Assembly (NCBI GenBank): GCA_946625545.1
Contig: CAMOTC010000008.1
Coordinates: 1 to 33,128 of the forward strand
Source of the DNA: an uncultured Clostridia bacterium
GTDB lineage: Bacteria > Bacillota > Clostridia > Christensenellales > CAG-1252
Direction: 5' to 3'
DNA length: 33,128 nt
A model generated the notes under the pieces. The model saw only the letters and a list, made by a program, of their open reading frames with translations. It made no database searches and was not told the origin of the DNA. Below are positions 8,630 to 17,721 of the stretch, piece after piece (position 1 is the stretch's first letter; every line of letters starts with the position of its first letter). The position numbers and the translations under genes were made by a program.

Positions 8630-10031
8630 TGACTTTTACCTCCGTTATATCGAATGATTTTGTGATGATATCTCTCCCTGCGGGGAGACTCTCGATCTCT
8701 CCCGTGCCGATCATTTGTGCGATGATATTGCCGATCGCCGTCGCTTCCACAGGTCCTACGGTCAGCACTTTCTCGGTCGCGCGGGCGGTCATCTCGTTCA
8801 ACAGGGCGTTTTGGCACCCTCCGCCGATGACGTGTAGGGCGTCGTACTTCTTTCCCGTCGCATCTTCGAGCTCCCGTAGCGCCTTTGCATACTCTCTCGC
8901 GAGGGAGAGAAAGATGCTCCTCGCCATCGCGGGGACGCTGACCGATCCGAGGACGCTCTCGATCTCCTTGATCATACTCTTCGGCGCGAGGAAGCGGGGA
9001 TCGGCGAGGTCGATGAGACGACTCTCCTTGTCGCCGCGCGCCATCTCCGCGAGCTCTGCAAAGGAGTACTTATCGCCGAGCTCCTTCTTGACCTCCTGGA
9101 TCATCCATAGGCCGATGATATTTTTTTGAAAGCGGAAGGTGTAGTCCACGCTTCCTTCATTGGAATAGTTGTATTTCCTTGCGAGGTCCTCGGTGTGCGC
9201 CTTTCCTTCCGTCACGCCGAGGAGAGACCACGTCCCCGACGAGAGATAGGGGGCGCCGTCCGTTACGGGAGCGGCGAGCACCGCGCTCGCGGTATCGTGC
9301 GTCGCAGGGAGGATGACCGTCGCCGAGTAGCCCACTTTCTCCGCGATCTCGGGTCGGAAGCTGCCGACGGTCGTGCCGGGCTGCGAGAGGGCGCCGAAGA
9401 GCTTTGCGGGGAGAGAAAAGGCGGAAAGGATATCTTTGTCCCAAGTATGCGTCTCGGCGTTTACCATTCCCGTTGAGGTCGCGTTGGTGTATTCCTGCTT
9501 TTTGACTCCTGTCAAAAGGAAATGGAAATAGTCGGGGAGCATCAGGAAACTCTCCGCGTTTTGGATGCGTCCCGTGCGGACGTCGTCAAATAGCTGATAG
9601 AGGGTATTGAAAGGAGCGTATTGGATCCCCGTTCGACTGTAGAGAGAGGGGAAGTCCATGCGAGCGTGCGCCGCCTCTTTGATCGCCGCGCCTCTGTCGT
9701 CGCGATAGGCGTAGGTCTTGCCGATGGGGCTGTCGTTGCCGTCGAGGAGGACGTAGTCCACCGCCCAGGTGTCTATCCCGACGTAATCGGGGGCGTATCC
9801 CGCCTCTTTCGCGGCGGAGAGTCCGTTCAGGATCTCTTGAAAGAGCCTGTCAACGTCCCAATATCGACGTCCCTCGATCTCGAGTACGCCGTTGGGGAAA
9901 CGATACACTTCGCGCAGGACGAGCTTGCCCTCCGAGAGATAGGAGACGATGTGTCGTCCCGACGATGCGCCGATATCTACGGCGAGGTAGACGGCTCCCG
10001 AGGGAGCCGATCGGATGGAAAAATCTTTCAT
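8622..10031 (-). CDS. rhaB: Rhamnulokinase (FGGY family)
   Basis: AVDIGASSGRHIVSYL, VGIDTWAVDYVLLD, SSGTWSLLGVT, HVIGGGCQNALLNEMTA. Confidence 0.96.
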   Translation of the reverse strand: MKDFSIRSAPSGAVYLAVDIGASSGRHIVSYLSEGKLVLREVYRFPNGVLEIEGRRYWDVDRLFQEILNGLSAAKEAGYAPDYVGIDTWAVDYVLLDGNDSPIGKTYAYRDDRGAAIKEAAHARMDFPSLYSRTGIQYAPFNTLYQLFDDVRTGRIQNAESFLMLPDYFHFLLTGVKKQEYTNATSTGMVNAETHTWDKDILSAFSLPAKLFGALSQPGTTVGSFRPEIAEKVGYSATVILPATHDTASAVLAAPVTDGAPYLSSGTWSLLGVTEGKAHTEDLARKYNYSNEGSVDYTFRFQKNIIGLWMIQEVKKELGDKYSFAELAEMARGDKESRLIDLADPRFLAPKSMIKEIESVLGSVSVPAMARSIFLSLAREYAKALRELEDATGKKYDALHVIGGGCQNALLNEMTARATEKVLTVGPVEATAIGNIIAQMIGTGEIESLPAGRDIITKSFDITEVKVNG

Positions 10032-10035
10032 AATT

Positions 10036-10047
10036 TAGATTATATCA
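10036..10047 (-). promoter_or_regulatory. Extended -10 promoter element (TGATATAAT) immediately upstream of rhaB ATG
   Basis: Minus strand TTTATGATATAATCTAAATTATGAAAG; -10 hexamer at 10044-10039, ATG at 10031; no SD. Confidence 0.65.
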
Positions 10048-10226
10048 TAAACCGCGCGAGAAGTGTATCGTTTTTTGATTCGCTTTTGTGATGCGACCTT
10101 TCGCGTCGGAGAAAAGCGGGGAGGTGAGATCGGCGCACGACGGATGGGAGAGGACATTTTCCTCTTTTTGTCGCATTTATTGGGATAAATCACAGTTACC
10201 GACCGTGCTGTTTATCGAAATTGGTG

Positions 10227-10255
10227 TTGACATCGACCGCGATATCGGGTATAAT
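10227..10255 (+). promoter_or_regulatory. Consensus sigma-70-type promoter for TetR gene
   Basis: TTGACA (10227-10232), 17-bp spacer, TATAAT (10250-10255). Confidence 0.9.
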
Positions 10256-10265
10256 TTGATATACG

Positions 10266-10284
10266 AACTATCAATTCGGTAGTT
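10266..10284. promoter_or_regulatory. Candidate TetR operator (AACTA-N9-TAGTT)
   Basis: Inverted repeat just downstream of the -10 box of the TetR-family gene. Confidence 0.5.
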
Positions 10285-10313
10285 TGACCTTCACAAAACA
10301 CCTGGAGGACGCT

Positions 10314-10919
10314 ATGGGTATCAAGGACATCAGAAGAAGCTTTATTTTGGAGCGAGCGATCAAGATCTTTTGCGACAATTCCATCGCAGAGGTCAAGATC
10401 AAGGACGTCGCCGTCTATTGCAATATCGGCGAGGCGACCTTTTATCGCTATTTTCCCAAGAAGACCGCTTTGATCGTCGCTTGCGCGGTGAAACTGCAGG
10501 AGAAAGTCGCCGCCTTCTTCGGCAACGATCGCGAGGGGCGCGGCTTTGACCGTCTTTCCCGCTTCTATTACCGTTTCTTTGAGATCTTTTCCGAGCATCG
10601 CGACTACTACCGCTTCCTCAGCGACTTCGATTCCTATTGCATTCGCGAGGCGGTGAAAGATCTCGACAGCTATTCGGACGGCTTGGACATCTTTAAGTCT
10701 CAGTTCGAGGAGGCGTACAGAGCGGGGCTCGAGGACGGCACTGTGAAAGAAGTGTACGATATCGATCTCTTCTACTATTCCACGACGCACGCGCTCCTCT
10801 CTCTCTGCAAGAAGCTCGCTTCCGAGGCATATATCGTCAGACAGGACGATCTAACCGACAAGAGACAGGAGATCCGCACCGTCATAGACGTTGTCTTGCA
10901 GTATCTCAAGAAGGCGTAA
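10314..10919 (+). CDS. TetR/AcrR-family transcriptional regulator
   Basis: N-terminal HTH ...VKIKDVAVYCNIGEATFYRYFPKKTALI; GGAGG upstream of ATG 10314. Confidence 0.9.
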   Translation: MGIKDIRRSFILERAIKIFCDNSIAEVKIKDVAVYCNIGEATFYRYFPKKTALIVACAVKLQEKVAAFFGNDREGRGFDRLSRFYYRFFEIFSEHRDYYRFLSDFDSYCIREAVKDLDSYSDGLDIFKSQFEEAYRAGLEDGTVKEVYDIDLFYYSTTHALLSLCKKLASEAYIVRQDDLTDKRQEIRTVIDVVLQYLKKA

Positions 10920-11028
10920 AAAAAGACCGCCGGCGCCTGCTGACGATCAAATACGGTTATCTCGCATCACCGCCACCCGCGGTGGTGCTTTTATTGTTCT
11001 TCATGGGACTCTGTAGGGAGAAAAGCGG

Positions 11029-11520
11029 TCAAGCCGCCTTCTTTTTCTCCTTTGCGATATATACTTCGAGCACGATCCCCGCGACGAGGGCGAGAACGCC
11101 GAGGAGGGAAAAGACCGCCGAGACGATGGGACCCACTGCGAGAGAGATCTCGGGGAAGGTGACTGCGGGACGCACCGTCAAGTTTACGGTGAGAGCGAGC
11201 GCGCCGCCTGCTGCGTAGATGGCGGCGGCGATGCCGGATACGATCTTGAACCCTTTGCCCAACACGGCGACGCAAAGGGCGATCAGGGGGAGCGCGTAGG
11301 CAAAGACCACTGCCGCCGACGCGTTAAAGATGGTGTATCCGCTTGCCGTCGAACAACCGAGCGCGACCTGTACTCCGGTATAGCTATCCTGCAAAATGGA
11401 ATAGGGCGTCACTTCCGTGCTGATCGCGGCGACAAAGATCATTGCAAAAGCGATCAAGCCGCACACCGCGGCAAAGATCGTTGCGCCCCAGGACAATATC
11501 TCCATCTTTTTCCTATTCAT
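11029..11520 (-). CDS. Small multi-TM membrane protein of unknown function
   Basis: 163 aa, about four hydrophobic segments, AGGAGGAAAG SD before ATG. Confidence 0.7.
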   Translation of the reverse strand: MNRKKMEILSWGATIFAAVCGLIAFAMIFVAAISTEVTPYSILQDSYTGVQVALGCSTASGYTIFNASAAVVFAYALPLIALCVAVLGKGFKIVSGIAAAIYAAGGALALTVNLTVRPAVTFPEISLAVGPIVSAVFSLLGVLALVAGIVLEVYIAKEKKKAA

Positions 11521-11670
11521 CTTTCCTCCTAATATCGTCCGGACGCGTCACAGCAGCGTTATTTTGTCGCATTTGTATCACTATTCTATCAACATTTTGC
11601 GATAATATCAAGGAAATGGAGATACAATTTTTGCGAAATGTCTCGATAAGCGGAGGAAATACCTAAAAAT

Positions 11671-12495
11671 TCACACGATGCCGTGTTTGTCCAGGAAGGC
11701 GCGGGTGCTTTTCGTGCCGTCACGGTTGATGCGATAAAGACGGGAAAGTTTGCTTTTGTCTCCCTTTTTCAGCGTATTGATCCTCTCGTAACATGTAAAG
11801 ATCATATCGTACCTTCTCTTGACGACCTCCTCCGAGCTCTCGTCGTAGGCGCCGAAAGGATAGGCGAAGGCGACGGGCTTTATGCCGCACTTGTCCAGAA
11901 GGGCGCGGTCGAGGCGTTCGAGATCCTCGTCCACCGCTTTTTGGTGCGTTTCGACGCTCTCTCCCTTTATCCTTTTGATGCCGAATCGCGGCTTATAGGC
12001 GTGCATCGCATAGGTGTGGCACCCGATCTCGTAGATGCCGCTCTTTGCGAGTGAAGTGATCTCGTCCCAGGTCAGATGAGAGTATTCGAGCTGATCCTTC
12101 TCGTGGGTGGAGGAGTACTCTGTAAAACAGCCGATCACGTTGAGTATGGCGTGCGCGTCGTACTTTGCGAGGAGATCTGATCCGTAGTAGAGATTATCGT
12201 AGTGTCCGTCGTCAAAGGTCAGGAGAATGGGCTTTTCGGGGAGATCTCCCTCTCCTCGGAGATATTCCTTGACTTCCCTCGCCGTGACGAAGGTATATCC
12301 ACGCGCACGAAGGGTCGCGAGATCGCATTCTAACCTCTCGGGGGAGATGAAATATACCCCTCTCTTTGTCGCGGAGATCGAATGATACATCAAGATGGGG
12401 AGAGTGGCGCTCTCTCCTTCCGCGACTGCGGGAATAGGGAGCGCGAGAGTGAAGAGGGAGAGTACAAGTATCGTGACGATGATCGCTTTTCTCAT
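11671..12495 (-). CDS. Secreted polysaccharide deacetylase (NodB-like, CE4)
   Basis: Signal peptide; PILMYHSI, ILLTFDDGHYDN, IGCHTYAMH, FAYPFGAYD motifs. Confidence 0.9.
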   Translation of the reverse strand: MRKAIIVTILVLSLFTLALPIPAVAEGESATLPILMYHSISATKRGVYFISPERLECDLATLRARGYTFVTAREVKEYLRGEGDLPEKPILLTFDDGHYDNLYYGSDLLAKYDAHAILNVIGCFTEYSSTHEKDQLEYSHLTWDEITSLAKSGIYEIGCHTYAMHAYKPRFGIKRIKGESVETHQKAVDEDLERLDRALLDKCGIKPVAFAYPFGAYDESSEEVVKRRYDMIFTCYERINTLKKGDKSKLSRLYRINRDGTKSTRAFLDKHGIV

Positions 12496-12554
12496 ATCGC
12501 TTGTTAATATGTACCTTTCTCGGGGAAAATATCAGATCGGCGTTTACATTTTAT

Positions 12555-12583
12555 TTGCCTGCGCGGGCGCGGAGTGATATAAT
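12555..12583 (+). promoter_or_regulatory. Promoter of the dap operon
   Basis: TTGCCT (12555-12560), 17-bp spacer, TATAAT (12578-12583). Confidence 0.75.
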
Positions 12584-12676
12584 TTCTCTGTATGTTACTA
12601 TGATATTTTGCGCGTCTGTCACCCGCTTGGAGAGGAGCGCATATATTTACCCCGAGAGAGTATAGGAGGTTTTGGT

Positions 12677-13564
12677 ATGAAAAAGACGATTTTTAAGGGA
12701 GCTGCCACCGCGATCATCACCCCGATGAAGAAAGGGGAGGTGGACTTTGACGCACTTCGCCGTTTGGTGGACTTCCAGATCGAGAACGGCATCGACGCCC
12801 TCGTCGCCGCAGGCACGACGGGAGAGAGCAGTACTCTCACGGATGAGGAACACGTCGAGGTCATCAAGACCGTCGTGGAGAGAGCCGCGGGCAGAGTCCC
12901 CGTCATCGCAGGTACGGGCAGTAACGACGCCGCCTATGCGATCAAGCTCTCGCAGGATGCCTGCCGCCTCGGTGCGGACGCGCTGCTCCTCGTGACGCCG
13001 TATTATAATAAAGCCACCCAGGCAGGTCTCGTCGAGATGTATAAGGCGATCGCTCACGAGGTGTCTCGCCCCATTATCCTCTATAACGTCCCCTCCCGTA
13101 CGGGTGTGAATATCGAGCCGCAGACTTATCTCGCCCTCGCAGAGGAGCCGAATATCGTCGCGATCAAAGAGGCGAACGGCAATATCGGCAAGATCGTGGA
13201 GACCATGTCCCTCGTGCACGATAAGCTCGACCTTTACAGCGGCAACGACGACCAGATCGTCCCCCTGATGAGCCTCGGCGGACAGGGTGTGATCAGCGTG
13301 TTGTCCAACCTGCTCCCGCGTGAGACCTCCGAGATGTGCCACGCTTTCCTCAGAGGGGATATCGCGGCGGCGCGTGAGGCGCAGTATAAGTATCATAGAC
13401 TCATCGACGCCCTTTTCTGCGAGGTGAATCCCATCCCCGTCAAGGCGGCGATGACTCGTCTCGGATTCGGCGACGGCTCCATCCGTCTCCCCTTGACGCC
13501 GATGACGAAGGCAAACGAAGAAAAACTCGTCGGCTTGATGCGTGAAGTCGGCATCGAGGTGTGA
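12677..13564 (+). CDS. dapA: 4-hydroxy-tetrahydrodipicolinate synthase
   Basis: GTTGESSTL, YYNKATQAGL, YNVPSRTGVNI, IVAIKEANG; ATG 12677 preceded by AGGAGG. Confidence 0.96.
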   Translation: MKKTIFKGAATAIITPMKKGEVDFDALRRLVDFQIENGIDALVAAGTTGESSTLTDEEHVEVIKTVVERAAGRVPVIAGTGSNDAAYAIKLSQDACRLGADALLLVTPYYNKATQAGLVEMYKAIAHEVSRPIILYNVPSRTGVNIEPQTYLALAEEPNIVAIKEANGNIGKIVETMSLVHDKLDLYSGNDDQIVPLMSLGGQGVISVLSNLLPRETSEMCHAFLRGDIAAAREAQYKYHRLIDALFCEVNPIPVKAAMTRLGFGDGSIRLPLTPMTKANEEKLVGLMREVGIEV

Positions 13565-13565
13565 T

Positions 13566-14309
13566 ATGATCGTGATCGTGAACGGCGCCGGCGGCAGGCT
13601 GGGGCAGGAAGTACTCAAGGCGGCGAAGGGTGCGGGGCACTCTGTCGTCGCAGTGGACAAGTCCGGGGTGAGCCCGGAGAGCGTCACCTATCGTGACCTC
13701 GCGGATTATACGGGGGCGGCGGATGTCGTCATAGACTTTTCCTCCCACCTCGCGACGGCGGAGCTTATCGACTACGTTGTGAAACGCTCTCTCCCTCTCG
13801 TCCTCGCGACGACGGGTCAAACGTCCGAGGAGAAGGAGATGATCTATGCCGCGGCGAAAAGAGTCCCTCTCTTTTTCAGCGCGAATATGAGTTTCGGCGT
13901 GGCGCTCCTCGTCTCTCTCGTCAAGAAGGCGGCGGCGATGCTCGCTGATGACGATATCGAGATCGTGGAGACGCACCATAATCATAAGGCGGACGCCCCC
14001 TCGGGGACAGCCATCATGATCGCGAATGCGATCTCGGACACCCTCGGCGGCAGAGAGATCGTCAAGGGCAGAAACGGTATGCAAAAGAGAGAGAAGGGGG
14101 AGATCGGCATCAGCTCGATCCGTATCGGTTCTGTCGTCGGCAAGCACGAAGTCATGTTCGGCGACGGCGTGGAGACCATCACCCTCACGCACGAAGCGCA
14201 CGACAAGGCGCTCTTTGCTCTGGGGGCTCTCCGTGCGGCAGCTTTCCTCGTCAAGAAGAATGCGGGGCTCTACGATATGCAGTCTCTCGTGGAGGAACAC
14301 AATGCGTAA
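13566..14309 (+). CDS. dapB: 4-hydroxy-tetrahydrodipicolinate reductase
   Basis: NGAGGRLGQEV nucleotide fold, VIDFSS, ETHHNHKADAPSGTA. Confidence 0.95.
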   Translation: MIVIVNGAGGRLGQEVLKAAKGAGHSVVAVDKSGVSPESVTYRDLADYTGAADVVIDFSSHLATAELIDYVVKRSLPLVLATTGQTSEEKEMIYAAAKRVPLFFSANMSFGVALLVSLVKKAAAMLADDDIEIVETHHNHKADAPSGTAIMIANAISDTLGGREIVKGRNGMQKREKGEIGISSIRIGSVVGKHEVMFGDGVETITLTHEAHDKALFALGALRAAAFLVKKNAGLYDMQSLVEEHNA

Positions 14310-15159
14310 GATCCCTTTTACCAAGATGCACGGAGCGGGAAACGACTATATCTATATCGATCTCTTCGACGCTCCTCTCGACTTTGATCCCTCCGATCTC
14401 GCGAGAAAGATGTCTCCTCGCCACTTTTCCGTGGGTGCGGACGGCGTCGTGCTGATCCTCCCGAGCGAGGTCGCAGACGCGAGAATGCGTATGTTTAATC
14501 TCGACGGCAGCGAGGGCAAGATGTGCGGCAATGCGATCCGCTGCGTCGCAAAGTATCTCTCCGATCACGCTTTGATCAAAAAGGACGTGATCACGGTGGA
14601 GACCCTCTCGGGCATCAAGACGCTGAAACTGTATAAAAAGGGCGGCGTGGTCGTATCGGTGTCTGTGGATATGGGGGTCGCGGTCTTTACTCCTGAGGAG
14701 ATCCCCGTCCTCTACGAGGGCGCCGAGATGGTCGAGGCTCCCGTCACCGTCCTCGGAAAAGAGGTCAAGATGACGGCGGTCAGTATGGGCAATCCGCACG
14801 CCGTGATCTTCACCGAAGGGGTGGACGATCTCGACCTCGAGAAGATCGGACCGACGTATGAAAATCTCAGGATCTTTCCCGAAAGGGTCAATACCGAGTT
14901 TGTCGAGGTCATCGACTCTCGCACCTTGAAAATGCGTGTGTGGGAGCGCGGCAGCGGCGAGACCTATGCCTGCGGTACGGGGGCTTCGGCTACCGTGGCG
15001 GCGGCGGTCAGGACGGGGAGAGTTCCTGCGGGCGAGCCTATCACGGTGCGCCTCGTAGGCGGCGATCTCACGATCACGGTGGATAAAGATTATCGCGTCA
15101 CGATGACAGGGGGCGCGACGGAAGTATATCAAGGAGTGTATGCGTATGATGAAGATTAA
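14302..15159 (+). CDS. dapF: Diaminopimelate epimerase
   Basis: FTKMHGAGNDYIYID, MCGNAIRCVAKYL, WERGSGETYACGTGASA; overlaps dapB by 8 nt. Confidence 0.96.
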   Translation: MRKIPFTKMHGAGNDYIYIDLFDAPLDFDPSDLARKMSPRHFSVGADGVVLILPSEVADARMRMFNLDGSEGKMCGNAIRCVAKYLSDHALIKKDVITVETLSGIKTLKLYKKGGVVVSVSVDMGVAVFTPEEIPVLYEGAEMVEAPVTVLGKEVKMTAVSMGNPHAVIFTEGVDDLDLEKIGPTYENLRIFPERVNTEFVEVIDSRTLKMRVWERGSGETYACGTGASATVAAAVRTGRVPAGEPITVRLVGGDLTITVDKDYRVTMTGGATEVYQGVYAYDED

Positions 15160-16345
15160 GGTCAACGAGAACTATTCCTGCCTGAAAGAGAGCTATCTCT
15201 TCTCCGAGATCGGCAAGAAGGTGCGCGCCTACCAAGAGGCGCATCCCGATAAAAAGGTCATTCGACTCGGCATCGGAGACGTCACCCTCCCCCTCGCACC
15301 CGTCGTGGTGGAGGCGATGGAGAAGGCGGCCCGCGAGATGGGCGTCAAGGAGACTTTCCGCGGCTATCCTCCCGAGTACGGATACGACTTTCTGCGTGAG
15401 GCGATCTCCGCCTACTATAAGAGAAACGGCGTCACCGTCCCCGCAGGCGATATCTTTGTCTCGGACGGCGCGAAGAGCGACGTGGGCAATATCGTGGATA
15501 TCCTCGGTAAAAATACCGTGCTGATCCCCTCTCCCGTCTATCCTGTCTATATGGACAGCAACCTGATGAACGGCAACCGCATCGAGCTCCTCGAGGCAGG
15601 GGAGTCGGACGGCTTCCTCGGCACGCCCGACCTTCTCGACGGCGAGACCTACGTGATCTATATCTGCTCGCCCAATAATCCCACGGGCGCGGTGTACGAC
15701 AGGGCGGGGCTCAAGGCGTGGGTGGACTACGCTCTTGAGAGCGGCTCCCTCATCATCTTTGACAGCGCGTACGAGGCATTCATTCAGGGCGACTATCCCC
15801 ATTCGATCTACGATATCGAGGGTGCGGAAAAGTGCGCGATCGAGATCTGCTCCTTCTCCAAGATGTCGGGCTTTACGGGTACCCGTTGCGCCTGGTGCGT
15901 CGTCCCCGCGAGCCTCGAGACAGAGGGGGGCTATTCCTTAAAGAAGATGTGGTCGCGCCGTCAGGCGACGAAGTTCAACGGCGTGTCCTATCCCGTCCAG
16001 CGCGGCGCGGAGGCGGCTCTTACCGAGGAGGGGATTCGCGAGTGCGCGGCGCTCGTCGAATACTATATGGAGAATGCAAAGATCATCGCGGATACCCTTC
16101 GCAGGGTGGGCGTATGGTTTACCGGCGGCGTCTCCTCTCCCTATATCTGGCTGAAGTGCCCGAAAGGGATGTCGAGCTGGGAGTTTTTTGACTATCTCCT
16201 CGAGAACGCGCAGATCGTCGGCACCCCCGGCGAAGGCTTCGGCGAGGCGGGCGAAGGATATTTCCGCCTGACCTCCTTTGGGAGCAGGGAGAATACGATC
16301 GAGGCGACTGCGCGCCTGGAAGCGCTGTTGAAAAGCGGCGTATAA
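15146..16345 (+). CDS. dapL: LL-diaminopimelate aminotransferase
   Basis: KVIRLGIGDVTLPLAP, FRGYPPEYGYDFLREAI, FVSDGAKSDVGNI, CSPNNPTGAV, SFSKMSGFTGTRC; start 15140, 15146 or 15149. Confidence 0.94.
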   Translation: MMKIKVNENYSCLKESYLFSEIGKKVRAYQEAHPDKKVIRLGIGDVTLPLAPVVVEAMEKAAREMGVKETFRGYPPEYGYDFLREAISAYYKRNGVTVPAGDIFVSDGAKSDVGNIVDILGKNTVLIPSPVYPVYMDSNLMNGNRIELLEAGESDGFLGTPDLLDGETYVIYICSPNNPTGAVYDRAGLKAWVDYALESGSLIIFDSAYEAFIQGDYPHSIYDIEGAEKCAIEICSFSKMSGFTGTRCAWCVVPASLETEGGYSLKKMWSRRQATKFNGVSYPVQRGAEAALTEEGIRECAALVEYYMENAKIIADTLRRVGVWFTGGVSSPYIWLKCPKGMSSWEFFDYLLENAQIVGTPGEGFGEAGEGYFRLTSFGSRENTIEATARLEALLKSGV

Positions 16346-16387
16346 CGGATCATATACTACCTTTCTTCAGAGCAAAAACTTCACTAT

Positions 16388-16405
16388 CTTGCGTTTTGGC
16401 GCAAG
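16388..16405 (+). other. Intercistronic hairpin between dapL and lysA
   Basis: CTTGCG-ttttgg-CGCAAG upstream of the lysA SD; no T-tract. Confidence 0.45.
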
Positions 16406-16424
16406 GCGGAAAAAGGAGCAAGAT

Positions 16425-17720
16425 ATGCTACACAAAAATATCTCTATCAATGCAGGCGGTCACCTGACCTTTGCGGGAATGGACGTGGTCTCCCTCGCGG
16501 AGAAGTACGGCACCCCGCTGATGCTCCTCGACGAGGACAGGATCCGCGAGAATATCCGCGTGTACAAGCGCGCGATGGCGGAGCACTTCGGGAAGGAGAG
16601 CTTCCCTCTCTTTGCCTCCAAGGCGCTCTGCTTTAAGGGTGTCTATCGTATCGCGAAGGAGGAGGGGATCGGGATGGACGCAGTGTCTGTCGGTGAACTC
16701 TATACCGCCGAGGCGGCGGGTTTTGACCTCTCCGAGGCGTACTTTCACGGCAATAATAAGACGGACGAGGACATCGCCTTCGGCGTCGCGCACGGGGTGG
16801 GTACTTTCGTCGTGGATAACGAGGACGAGCTCCGCGCTTTGGACAAGCATCTCGCCGCGGTCGGGAAGCGCCAAAAGGTGCTCCTTCGCATCTCTCCGGG
16901 CATCGATCCGCATACCTTCAAGGCGGTGGTCACGGGGAGTGTGGACAGCAAGTTCGGCTCTCCCATTCAGACGGGACAAGCCGAAGCGATCACCCGCCTC
17001 GCGCTCTCTCTCCCGCAGATCGACCTCGTGGGATTCCACTGTCATATCGGTTCGCAGATCTTCGATCACGAGCCTTTCGTGGACGCGGCGGACATTATGC
17101 TCCGCTTTATCGCGTATATCCGCGAGAAGACGGGATTTACCGCAAAGGTTTTGAATCTCGGCGGCGGTCTCGGCGTGAAGTACGTCGAGAGTCATCCCGA
17201 GATCGACTATGCGGAGGTCATCGGAGAGATGGCGAATGTCATCAAGCAGCGCGCGGCGGAGATCGGGATCGACCTCCCGAGGATCGTCCTCGAGCCGGGG
17301 CGAAGCCTCGTCGCCGACGCGGGTATGACGATCTACACCGTGGGTAGCGTAAAGAGCATTCCGGGATATAAAAACTACGTCTCCATCGACGGCGGTATGC
17401 CGGACAACCCCCGCTACGCCCTCTACGAGTCCCCCTATACCGTGTACAACGCTTCTCGCGCGAACGCGGCGGCGGACTTTACCTGTTCTCTCGTCGGTCG
17501 ATGCTGTGAGAGCGGCGACATCATTCAGCAGGGCATCACGATCCCCTGTCCCGTGAGAGGGGAGAAAGTGGCTGTCGCAGTCACCGGCGCATACAATTAT
17601 TCGATGGCATCCAATTACAATCGCATTCCCCGCCCCCTGATCCTCCTGATCTCGAATGGACAGGAGAAGGTCGCGGTGCGCCGCGAGACGAATGAGGACA
17701 TGATCCGCAACGAGGTTTGA
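16425..17720 (+). CDS. lysA: Diaminopimelate decarboxylase
   Basis: FASKALCFKGVYRIAKEEGIGMDAVSVGEL, FHGNNKT, GFHCHIGSQIFD, LNLGGGLGVKY; ATG 16425 preceded by AAAAGGAG. Confidence 0.95.
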   Translation: MLHKNISINAGGHLTFAGMDVVSLAEKYGTPLMLLDEDRIRENIRVYKRAMAEHFGKESFPLFASKALCFKGVYRIAKEEGIGMDAVSVGELYTAEAAGFDLSEAYFHGNNKTDEDIAFGVAHGVGTFVVDNEDELRALDKHLAAVGKRQKVLLRISPGIDPHTFKAVVTGSVDSKFGSPIQTGQAEAITRLALSLPQIDLVGFHCHIGSQIFDHEPFVDAADIMLRFIAYIREKTGFTAKVLNLGGGLGVKYVESHPEIDYAEVIGEMANVIKQRAAEIGIDLPRIVLEPGRSLVADAGMTIYTVGSVKSIPGYKNYVSIDGGMPDNPRYALYESPYTVYNASRANAAADFTCSLVGRCCESGDIIQQGITIPCPVRGEKVAVAVTGAYNYSMASNYNRIPRPLILLISNGQEKVAVRRETNEDMIRNEV

Positions 17721-17721
17721 C

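Noticed and set aside
11535-11544. Perfect palindrome CGTCCGGACG upstream of the 163-aa membrane protein
   Set aside because: Short, single copy and easily expected by chance in GC-rich DNA.
10176-11574. Shared 13-mer TTTTGTCGCATTT at 10176-10188 and 11562-11574, both intergenic
   Set aside because: A 13-bp match is expected by chance several times in a 33-kb window; no palindromic structure.
12584-12676. Possible lysine riboswitch in the dapA leader
   Set aside because: The leader is only about 93 nt and lacks the multi-helix architecture of the L-box.
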